A stretch of DNA of 6,713 bases from Nitrospinae bacterium RIFCSPLOWO2_12_39_16 (GTDB lineage Bacteria; Nitrospinota; Nitrospinia; UBA9942): assembly GCA_001805005.1 (NCBI GenBank), contig MHDO01000034.1:1-6713 (forward strand), read 5' to 3'. Shown one piece after another: positions 1 through 4,228 of this stretch. Position 1 is the stretch's first letter. Each line of letters begins with the position of its first letter. The position numbers were made by a program, and so were the translations under genes. The notes under the pieces are model-generated. The model did not search any database, was not told the origin of the DNA, and was given only the letters and a program-made list of their open reading frames with translations.

Positions 1-583
1 TCCTCCTCAAATAAAGTATATCCTTTTTCAATGCAAAAAGTTTATTTAAGGTCTTCTGTTCAGGTCTTGCAAATATCTCCTTTTCAAGTTCATCTACTTT
101 GTCGCCGAGGTCATCCATTATTGGAAGGTAGTTGTCAACGAGTGCATCTATAATCTTGTGCATGAGAAATTCAGGGTCTTTCTGTAATATAGAGCAGTTC
201 TTCTTACTCCTCTCCCGGACAGAGTCCACACTCCTGAAATACCCCTTGTGAAATGTAATAAGGTAATTCTTTCCGAGGAATATATCCAAGTCGTGGGTTT
301 CAAGCTCATCCCTTTTAAGGGCTTCCGCATTAATGCCGTGGATTACAACATAAAGATAATCGCCATAATCGTCTATCTTTGGATTGGGCACAAAAGAGAG
401 GCAGTCTTCAATAGCAAGTGGATGGAATTTAAAAACATCTGTAAGGAGGCTGACCTCCTTTTCAGTGGGGTTATCAAAATCAACCCATGTTATGCTGTCT
501 TTATCTGAAAGAAGTCCTGTAAGGTTCTCAACTGCGGGTTCCTTAAATTCGCCGTTTCTTGAGCATGATATTATATGAATCAT
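1..583 (-). CDS. corA: CorA-family Mg2+/Co2+ transporter, N-terminal part (cut by window edge)
   Basis: Reading leftwards from an ATG at 583-581, 194 codons are open to the window edge, so the C-terminus is missing. The visible part is the cytoplasmic funnel domain of CorA divalent-cation channels. Landmarks are W33-V-D at the start of the fold, the motif F-H-P-L-A-I-E-D (residues 53-60), P-K-I-D-D-Y (68-73), an I-F-L-G-K-N-Y-L-I-T-F-H strand (101-112) and the long-helix segment I-I-D-A-L-V-D-N-Y-L-P (144-154), followed by L-E-K-E-I and L-K-K-D-I-L-Y-L-R-R. The family's two C-terminal membrane helices and its GMN selectivity motif should lie beyond the left edge, since CorA proteins are usually a little over 300 residues. 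A weak AGGT Shine-Dalgarno-like stretch lies about 10 nt upstream of the ATG. The gene is downstream of dnaJ on the same strand, with a 238-bp repeat-filled gap, so co-transcription is uncertain. The assignment rests on motifs recalled from the family, not on a search. Confidence 0.9.
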   Translation of the reverse strand, partial: MIHIISCSRNGEFKEPAVENLTGLLSDKDSITWVDFDNPTEKEVSLLTDVFKFHPLAIEDCLSFVPNPKIDDYGDYLYVVIHGINAEALKRDELETHDLDIFLGKNYLITFHKGYFRSVDSVRERSKKNCSILQKDPEFLMHKIIDALVDNYLPIMDDLGDKVDELEKEIFARPEQKTLNKLFALKKDILYLRR

Positions 584-598
584 AAAACAATACCTGAT

Positions 599-811
599 TA
601 ACCACGTGATTAACCACGAAGCTCACGAAGGAAGCGAATGATGAAACCACAAGATTTCACGAGATTTACACAAGAACCATATAAATCTTAATTAAAAAAA
701 TCTGTGTTAATCTGTGGCTAAATTATGTTTTTTTTCGTGTTCTTTGTGTCCTTCGTGGTTTATATTTCCCTATGGTTAAGAAAATCTTTTTCTTCTGTGA
801 ACTCTGTGGTT
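599..811. repeat. Intergenic cluster of degenerate inverted repeats between dnaJ and corA
   Basis: This gap holds no gene. It is built from two word families. One is AACCACGAAG at 612-621, with its exact reverse complement CTTCGTGGTT at 751-760, inside longer CACGAAG/TTCGTG-rich stretches (612-631 and 735-760). The other is CCACA-agattt-CACGAGATTT at about 646-667, opposed by AAATCTGTG-ttaa-TCTGTGG at 698-718. A further CTTCTGTGAACTCTGTGGTT lies at 792-811. The copies on the left point one way and those on the right the other way, giving a nested imperfect palindrome centred near 685. Such repeats are known as short intergenic repeats in several anaerobic bacterial lineages; their function is unknown. 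A transcript across them could fold into a long hairpin. No T-run characteristic of an intrinsic terminator follows it on the minus strand. Confidence 0.7.
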
Positions 812-821
812 ACTGCATTTT

Positions 822-1913
822 TTAAAACATTTTAAAAAATCCTTTTCCCTTATGTTTAACATCTTCACCTGATGTCTCTGCCAGTTCCCTCAGCAGCTCC
901 TCCTGTCTCTTTGTCAGCTTTGCAGGCGTCTTAACAACAACCTGCACTATCTGGTCACCTCTTGCATGCCCCCTTATATGAGGTATCCCAACCCCCTCTA
1001 TTTTGAAAATCTTTCCTGTCTGTGTCCCTTTTGGAATTGTCAGCTCCTCCATACCGTCAAGTGTTGGGATATCAATTTCTGCGCCGAGTGCAGCCTGTGA
1101 AAAAGAGATAGGAATCTGACATATAACATTATAACCATCCCTATGAAAAAAATCATGCTCCTTTACATGGACTATCACATAGAGGTCTCCCGATGGTCCC
1201 CCCCTCTTCTCTTCCTCACCCTCCCCTTTCAATCTCAACGTTGACCCCGTATCAACACCTGCTGGTATCTTTACAGATAGTTTTTTCTTTTTCTTTATAT
1301 TTCCTGAGCCTTTACACTCCTTGCATGGCTCTTTTATCACCCTACCAGCACCATGACACTGATGGCATGTTGTACTTATGTGGAAAAATCCCTGCGACCT
1401 TGTAACCTGACCCGACCCTCTGCAAAGAGGGCATATAACAGGCTCAGTCCCCGGTGCAGCTCCGCTGCCACTACAGTTTTTACAGCCTTCATATTTATCT
1501 ATCTCAATCTCGGTCTCTTTTCCCTTTACAGCATCCATGAAGGAAATTTCCAAATCGTATCTCAGGTCTGCCCCTTGCTGTGCATAAGTCCTCTCCCTAC
1601 TCCTCGTCCCAAAACCAAAGAAGTCCTCAAATATATCCCCAAAGGATGTAAATATATCCTCAGCTCCCCTGAAGCCCGCAAACCCTGTGCCTTTCAATCC
1701 CTCATGCCCATAGGCATCATAGAGGCCTCTTTTTTCAGGGTCTCTTAAAACCTCATAAGCCTCAGCCGCCTCCTTGAACTTTTCCTCAGCTTCTTTATTA
1801 TCGGGATTCCTGTCAGGATGATACTGCATGGCAAGCTTGCGATAAGCCTTTTTTAAATCATTTTCCGATGCATTTCTTGGAACGCCGAGTATTTCGTAAT
1901 AATCCCTTTTCAT
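822..1913 (-). CDS. dnaJ: Chaperone protein DnaJ (Hsp40), complete
   Basis: A 363-residue type I DnaJ, the co-chaperone that stimulates DnaK ATP hydrolysis and delivers unfolded substrates in the cytoplasm. The J domain covers about residues 1-68, with the essential H32-P33-D34 motif. A Gly/Phe-rich linker (72-103) follows. The zinc-binding domain has all four CxxC pairs: C144/C147, C161/C164, C183/C186 and C197/C200, each in the form CxxCxGxG or close to it. The two beta-barrel substrate domains and the dimerisation tail run to residue 363. Length and layout are normal for the family. I chose the ATG at 1913-1911 because it gives the typical start MKRDYYEILGV. An in-frame GTG at 1934-1932 would add seven residues but falls inside an intergenic repeat. 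No convincing Shine-Dalgarno sequence precedes either start. dnaK and grpE are not in the window. The attachment repeat of an integrated element lies about 110 bp upstream. Confidence 0.97.
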   Translation of the reverse strand: MKRDYYEILGVPRNASENDLKKAYRKLAMQYHPDRNPDNKEAEEKFKEAAEAYEVLRDPEKRGLYDAYGHEGLKGTGFAGFRGAEDIFTSFGDIFEDFFGFGTRSRERTYAQQGADLRYDLEISFMDAVKGKETEIEIDKYEGCKNCSGSGAAPGTEPVICPLCRGSGQVTRSQGFFHISTTCHQCHGAGRVIKEPCKECKGSGNIKKKKKLSVKIPAGVDTGSTLRLKGEGEEEKRGGPSGDLYVIVHVKEHDFFHRDGYNVICQIPISFSQAALGAEIDIPTLDGMEELTIPKGTQTGKIFKIEGVGIPHIRGHARGDQIVQVVVKTPAKLTKRQEELLRELAETSGEDVKHKGKGFFKMF

Positions 1914-1929
1914 GCAAAATATCTTTTTT

Positions 1930-1987
1930 GCCACAGACTTACACAGATTTAAAGGAAAAAATTTTTATTCTGTGAAAGTCTTGCGGC
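1930..1987. repeat. Imperfect palindromic repeat upstream of dnaJ
   Basis: The left arm 1930-1946 (GCCACAGACTTACACAG) and right arm 1970-1987 (CTGTGAAAGTCTTGCGGC) are imperfect reverse complements separated by 23 AT-rich bases. The words match the CCACAGATTAACACAG family seen between dnaJ and corA, so this is a further copy. It covers the region just upstream of the dnaJ start, on the strand that would form the dnaJ leader, and could fold in the mRNA. Whether it affects dnaJ expression cannot be told from sequence. Confidence 0.65.
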
Positions 1988-2023
1988 TAATATTATTGTG
2001 GCTTGTAAATATGTAGATTAAAT

Positions 2024-2071
2024 TGGCGCGCCTGATAGGATTCGAACCTACGACCTACGGATTAGAAGTCC
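2024..2071 (-). repeat. Left attachment repeat: orphan 3' part of tRNA-Arg
   Basis: These 48 bp are identical to 3932-3979, which is the 3' portion of the intact tRNA-Arg(TCT) gene, from the third base of the anticodon stem through the anticodon loop, variable loop, T arm and acceptor 3' strand to the encoded CCA. Identity stops abruptly on both sides: at 2072 the sequence no longer follows the tRNA 5' half. It has no D arm and no 5' acceptor strand, so it is not a functional tRNA. It is best read as the original 3' end of the chromosomal tRNA gene, displaced when an element integrated and supplied its own copy. This is the distal att site of the element. Confidence 0.9.
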
Positions 2072-2099
2072 TTTCAGGGCGTCTTTTGGTTTTACCCCA

Positions 2100-2126
2100 T
2101 TTTTGTTAGTGTTTGTTTTTGTTAGT
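2100..2126. repeat. Tandem 11-mers near the left att site
   Basis: TTTTTGTTAGT occurs at 2100-2110 and again at 2116-2126, a 16-bp period. It lies 28 bp inside the left attachment repeat, where accessory or recombinase binding sites are expected. A partly similar T-rich stretch with TGTTAG occurs at the other end, just before the tRNA. Function is inferred from position only. Confidence 0.4.
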
Positions 2127-2137
2127 CAAATGCAAAG

Positions 2138-2173
2138 ATAGGGGATAGCGTATTAGACGGTGTTATCCCCTAT
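2138..2173. repeat. Perfect 10-bp inverted repeat with 16-nt loop
   Basis: ATAGGGGATA at 2138-2147 is the exact reverse complement of TATCCCCTAT at 2164-2173. No T-run follows on the plus strand, so a terminator is unlikely there. It may be an operator or an excisionase/integration-factor site near the element end, or a hairpin in a transcript leaving the element towards dnaJ. Confidence 0.55.
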
Positions 2174-2175
2174 TA

Positions 2176-2203
2176 TTTGATTCTACTTCACAATTACTTC
2201 ACA
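2176..2203. repeat. 28-bp repeat, left copy; candidate arm-type recombinase site
   Basis: This stretch is identical over 28 bp to 3855-3882. It contains two TACTTCACA nonamers separated by AT, giving an 11-bp period, about one helical turn. In a circularised element the two 28-bp copies would sit on either side of the tRNA-derived core (about 105 bp on this side, about 50 bp on the other), the arrangement of arm-type sites for tyrosine recombinases. The tandem nonamers fit binding by a small N-terminal arm-binding domain. This role is inferred. Confidence 0.6.
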
Positions 2204-2208
2204 GTCAA
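2180..2208 (-). promoter_or_regulatory. Outward sigma70-like promoter at the element's left end
   Basis: Reading leftwards, -35 TTGACT (2208-2203) and -10 TAGAAT (2185-2180) are separated by 17 nt; each differs from consensus at one base. The transcript would cross the left att repeat and run towards dnaJ, which lacks an obvious promoter of its own in 1914-2023. The promoter overlaps the 28-bp repeat, so a recombinase bound there could block it. The right copy of the repeat has no matching -35. Confidence 0.5.
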
Positions 2209-2226
2209 GGAAAGGGAGGCAAGACA

Positions 2227-2454
2227 ATGAAAACAAGAAACGGAAATGATAAAAAGAGAGAAGCTCCAATTAAGAAATGTAAGTTATCAACCTCAAAGGA
2301 TGTTTACGATTTATTGTATAAAAGAATCAGGAAGCTGGATAGAGAGCATTTCTTTGTAATTCCTCTTACTGCAAAGAACCATGTTATAGGGATTAATCTT
2401 GTTTCTATGGGCAGTTTAACCTCATCAGTAGTTCACACAATGATATCCACATAA
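2227..2454 (+). pseudogene. Truncated RadC-like JAB-domain protein
   Basis: An ATG preceded by a strong GGGAGG Shine-Dalgarno sequence (2214-2219) opens a 75-codon frame. From about residue 25 it resembles the start of the RadC/JAB (DUF2466) domain: K-D-V-Y-D-L-L, then R-E-H-F-F-V-I-P-L-T-A-K-N, then the hallmark G-I-N-L-V-S-M-G-S-L-T-S-S-V-V-H (about residues 55-70). RadC-like proteins then continue with P-R-E-V-F and the metal-binding HxH...SGDP segment. Here the frame instead reads T-M-I-S-T and stops. The catalytic half is therefore missing, and an internal deletion right after V-V-H is likely. RadC-like proteins are common in mobile elements; despite the name they are not established as DNA repair enzymes. 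It could be expressed as a short peptide, but a JAB function is not expected. Confidence 0.7.
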
Positions 2455-2594
2455 GCGGGTGTAGTGATGTCATTAAAGAGATAGCAGAGGATATATACGG
2501 AAGGCTTGATGATTTTATAAGCTCAAGCAGTGTTCATTTAATGCTAAAAGAATACAAAGAGAAAGCAGAGAACCCCACAAAGGGTAAATCTTGA
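2430..2594 (+). pseudogene. Tail of an unrecognised ORF, no start codon
   Basis: In the frame one base behind the RadC fragment, an open stretch overlaps its end and runs to a TGA at 2592-2594. It encodes a plausible soluble helical segment with H-I-S-G-C-S-D-V-I-K-E-I-A-E-D-I-Y-G-R-L-D-D-F-I, then K-E-Y-K-E-K-A-E. The composition looks like real protein, but no ATG, GTG or TTG with a ribosome binding site opens it; the first ATG would leave only a 17-residue peptide. I do not recognise the family. It is most likely the C-terminal end of a neighbouring gene joined to the RadC remnant by the deletion that truncated both. Confidence 0.4.
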
Positions 2595-2619
2595 ATGTGA
2601 TAAAAATAACACCGCCAGA

Positions 2620-2657
2620 CCCCAGTATCTTAACGGATGCTGGGGTTTTTTATTTTT
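2620..2657 (+). terminator. Intrinsic terminator after the RadC-like remnant
   Basis: CCCCAG (2620-2625) pairs with CTGGGG (2640-2645), extended inward by ATC/GAT across a T-G wobble, with a TTAACG loop. A six-T run and a second five-T run follow directly (2646-2657). It ends transcription from the left end of the element just before the toxin-antitoxin promoter. Confidence 0.85.
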
Positions 2658-2659
2658 CC

Positions 2660-2687
2660 TTGACAATAACACTATAAGGCATATAAT
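2660..2687 (+). promoter_or_regulatory. Consensus sigma70 promoter for the toxin-antitoxin pair
   Basis: TTGACA at 2660-2665 and TATAAT at 2682-2687 both match consensus exactly, with a 16-nt spacer. Transcription should start near 2694-2695. It begins two bases after the upstream terminator's T-run, so the toxin-antitoxin operon forms a closed unit. The antitoxin is an HTH protein and probably autoregulates near here, but no clear operator palindrome is visible. Confidence 0.85.
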
Positions 2688-2730
2688 ACCTATTAGACAT
2701 GGCAAAGGCTAAACTTATAATAAAAGAAAA

Positions 2731-2985
2731 GTGGAGTTTCAAGATGGGGATATTGTAGAAATGAGGTTATGGGAAGTGCCTAAAACAGAGGATAAGCCTC
2801 ATGGCTATAAATACTCTCTTGTATATATCAGGCATGGCAAAAGGCTTATCGGTTATGACAATTCAGAAGGCAAGGGAGACCACAGGCATTATGGAGAACA
2901 TGAGGAAGGCTACACATTCACCACAGTAAGAGAACTCATAAAAGACTTTTTGAAAGATGTTAATGAGTATAAAAAGGGGGGGTAA
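2731..2985 (+). CDS. TumE-family toxin (DUF6516-like)
   Basis: From GTG 2731 the frame gives 84 residues. The signature is strong: M-E-F-Q-D-G-D-I-V-E-M-R-L-W-E-V-P, then H-G-Y-K-Y-S-L-V-Y (residues 24-32), then I-G-Y-D-N-S-E-G-K-G-D-H-R-H-Y-G (40-55), and a C-terminal T-T-V-R-E-L-I-K-D-F-L-K-D-V. This matches proteins annotated as toxin-antitoxin system TumE family, which pair with an HTH antitoxin encoded directly downstream, as here. The molecular target is not visible in the sequence. The start is odd: ATG 2699, four or five nt from the predicted transcription start, opens MAKAKLIIKEK in another frame. Joining that to VEFQDGD by a -1 shift at the A-rich run near 2723-2731 gives the usual family N-terminus. 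So the gene may carry a one-base deletion, use a shift, or really start at the weakly preceded GTG. The stop is 6 nt before the antitoxin gene. Confidence 0.85.
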   Translation: MEFQDGDIVEMRLWEVPKTEDKPHGYKYSLVYIRHGKRLIGYDNSEGKGDHRHYGEHEEGYTFTTVRELIKDFLKDVNEYKKGG

Positions 2986-2991
2986 ACAATT

Positions 2992-3366
2992 ATGAAGGTT
3001 AAAAAGGTAAAGATAGGTATAAAGAGTCTGAAGGAAGTTTTAGAGGACTTTGCAGAAACAGCGGAGGCTATTGAACGAGGGGAAAAGGTTAAAAGGCGGA
3101 GAGGTTATTATTTTGAAAATCTTGCGGCGTTTAGAAGGGCATTAACAGAGAAAAGGCTTGAGGTGCTGCATGTGGTAAAGAGAGAGAAACCTTCCTCTGT
3201 ATATGAGCTTGCAAAACTCCTTAAGAGGGATGTAAAGAATGTAACGCAGGACTTGGAGTATCTTAAACAGATAGGGCTTGTGGAGATTAGGAGAACCAAA
3301 GAGAAACAGGAACGAAACATACCAGAGGTTAAATACGATAAGATTGATTTACAGATAGCGGTTTAA
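2992..3366 (+). CDS. TumA-like winged-helix antitoxin
   Basis: A 124-residue basic protein whose ATG follows the toxin stop by 6 nt. A run of Gs at 2976-2982, the toxin's last codons, supplies the Shine-Dalgarno, suggesting translational coupling. The N-terminal half is charged and helical (S-L-K-E-V-L-E-D-F-A-E-T-A-E-A-I-E-R-G-E). It is followed by the G-Y-Y-F-E-N-L-A-A-F-R-R-A-L-T motif and, from about residue 51, a MarR/ArsR-like winged helix-turn-helix: helix S-S-V-Y-E-L-A-K-L-L, recognition helix V-K-N-V-T-Q-D-L-E-Y-L, and wing G-L-V-E-I-R-R. This is the layout of HTH proteins paired with TumE toxins. It should bind the toxin through its N-terminal part and repress the promoter at 2660-2687. 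Both roles follow from the family and the operon, not from direct evidence. Confidence 0.85.
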   Translation: MKVKKVKIGIKSLKEVLEDFAETAEAIERGEKVKRRRGYYFENLAAFRRALTEKRLEVLHVVKREKPSSVYELAKLLKRDVKNVTQDLEYLKQIGLVEIRRTKEKQERNIPEVKYDKIDLQIAV

Positions 3367-3596
3367 AACATCTTCAGGGGATAGGCATTGGACCCGATAA
3401 GCCTGTCCTGAAAAGGTTTAATTCAGGGAAGGATAGAAAAAGACCATAGAAGACACGGAGAACTTGCTTTAAACAGGCGTAGATGCTTTATACAGAGGTT
3501 TTAATTTGAAGGTAGACACTCTCTCCACCTTCCCTTGAGATGATTTAAGCCTGTCCCCGAAGCTTGCCCTTGAAGGTTGTAATCAAGGGGCTTTAA
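3367..3596. other. Hairpin-rich noncoding stretch between antitoxin and recombinase remnant
   Basis: No frame on either strand is open for a convincing gene here; stops are frequent and no family is recognisable. The 11-mer TAAGCCTGTCC occurs at 3398-3408 and 3546-3556, each inside a strong predicted hairpin. The first hairpin joins 3379-3386 with 3401-3408 (8 pairs including one G-T) and can extend with TTCA/TGAA (3373-3376/3409-3412). It lies 6 bp after the antitoxin stop, but no T-run follows. CTCTCC at 3521-3526 can also pair with GGAGAG at 3602-3607. A degenerate copy of the intergenic repeat (GACCATAGAAGACACGGAG) lies near 3441-3460. It may be decayed coding sequence, a structured RNA, or repeat DNA. 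Confidence 0.5.
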
Positions 3597-3602
3597 TCGG
3601 GG
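3555..3602 (+). repeat. Long stem-loop ending at the recombinase remnant
   Basis: CCCCG (3555-3559) pairs with CGGGG (3598-3602), AAGC (3560-3563) with GCTT (3590-3593), and CCCTTGA (3567-3573) with TCAAGGG (3583-3589), around a 9-nt loop. That is 16 base pairs with small asymmetric bulges. The right arm overlaps the first open codons of the recombinase remnant. No poly-T follows, so it is not a classical terminator on this strand. Confidence 0.6.
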
Positions 3603-3917
3603 GAGAGAACAGCCAAGAGGAGCTTTAATACAGCACTCCGGAGGGCAGGGATAAAGGATTTTAAATTTCACGATTTAAGGCATACCTTCGCAAGTCATTT
3701 AATTATGGCGGGAGTTGACATTACAACAGTTAAAGAATTATTAGGGCATAAGACTTTGACCATGGCTTTACGATACGCACACCTTGCACCAAGTCATAAA
3801 GTTAAGGCAATGGAGATTTTAGACACAGCAATTAATGGGAAAAAAACCTCTTATTTTGATTCTACTTCACAATTACTTCACAATTTTGCTATTTCAGGGG
3901 GGATGGATGTTAGGTAA
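3597..3917 (+). pseudogene. Tyrosine recombinase (integrase), C-terminal remnant
   Basis: The frame is open from just after a TAA at 3594-3596 to a TAA at 3915-3917, 106 residues. It begins K-R-S-F-N-T-A-L-R-R-A-G-I-K-D-F-K, then gives the catalytic H25-D-L-R28-H-T-F-A-S box, the L-L-G-H51-K-T segment and the nucleophile Y60 in A-L-R-Y-A-H-L. These are the second half of the catalytic set of phage-type integrases. The first catalytic arginine, the core-binding domain and the arm-binding domain are missing, since a full integrase is about 350-400 residues. The first ATG (3705) lies after the HxxR box. It is therefore inactive as a recombinase. It points to the tRNA gene 14 bp away, its expected place in a tRNA-targeting island. 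The last codons contain the right copy of the 28-bp repeat. Confidence 0.9.
3855..3882. repeat. 28-bp repeat, right copy; candidate arm-type recombinase site
   Basis: This is the exact partner of 2176-2203, with the same two TACTTCACA nonamers. It lies inside the 3' end of the recombinase remnant and about 50 bp from the tRNA-derived core. An integrase gene whose last codons hold an arm site is plausible for compact elements. Confidence 0.6.
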
Positions 3918-3931
3918 TTGTTTGATTTTTG

Positions 3932-4008
<77 letters not shown>

Positions 4009-4035
4009 AACCTGTTTTTTCACAATAAATATATT

Positions 4036-4062
4036 ATTATCTATCCTATCTCACTCTGTCAA
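4036..4062 (-). promoter_or_regulatory. Promoter of the tRNA-Arg gene
   Basis: Reading leftwards, a perfect -35 TTGACA (4062-4057) is followed after 15 nt by GATAAT (4041-4036), one base off the -10 consensus, about 27 nt before the tRNA 5' end. The AT-rich stretch allows slightly shifted -10 choices. It would have read on to dnaJ before the element was inserted. Confidence 0.65.
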
Positions 4063-4138
4063 TATATTTAGATGAAGGAGATGGAATATCAAGTTAGACA
4101 GCCTATAAATCAAGGGTATTTTTTTGGGTATATTTTTG

Positions 4139-4167
4139 TTGACCTGATTCTTACAATCTGATATAAA
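4139..4167 (+). promoter_or_regulatory. Sigma70-like promoter of the histidine kinase gene
   Basis: TTGACC (4139-4144) and TATAAA (4162-4167) are separated by 17 nt, each one base off consensus. The predicted start near 4174 leaves a leader of about 55 nt before the ATG at 4229. It diverges from the tRNA promoter; the two share the 220-bp gap 4009-4228, in which I see nothing else. Confidence 0.65.
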
Positions 4168-4228
4168 GTAATCGTTCATATAGCATCAGCCTCTTTAAAA
4201 GAAATTCTTTCCTAATTTCAGTGACATT

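Noticed and set aside
599..811. CRISPR array
   Set aside because: The repeats are short, degenerate, of mixed orientation and irregularly spaced, with no constant-length spacers and no cas genes.
1353..1748. 131-residue plus-strand open frame inside dnaJ
   Set aside because: It lies fully antisense to the conserved J and zinc-finger regions of dnaJ, has low-complexity composition and matches no family I know. It is a shadow frame.
1914..1934. Upstream GTG start of dnaJ
   Set aside because: It adds MAKKIFC before the typical MKRDYYEILGV start, has no ribosome binding site, and falls inside an intergenic repeat.
2024..2071. Second tRNA-Arg gene
   Set aside because: Only the 3' 48 bp are present. 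The D arm and 5' acceptor strand are absent, so it cannot fold as a tRNA.
3367..3596. Integron attC site after the antitoxin gene
   Set aside because: I found no GTTRRRY/RYYYAAC core pair flanking the hairpins, and the element ends are clearly tRNA attachment repeats.
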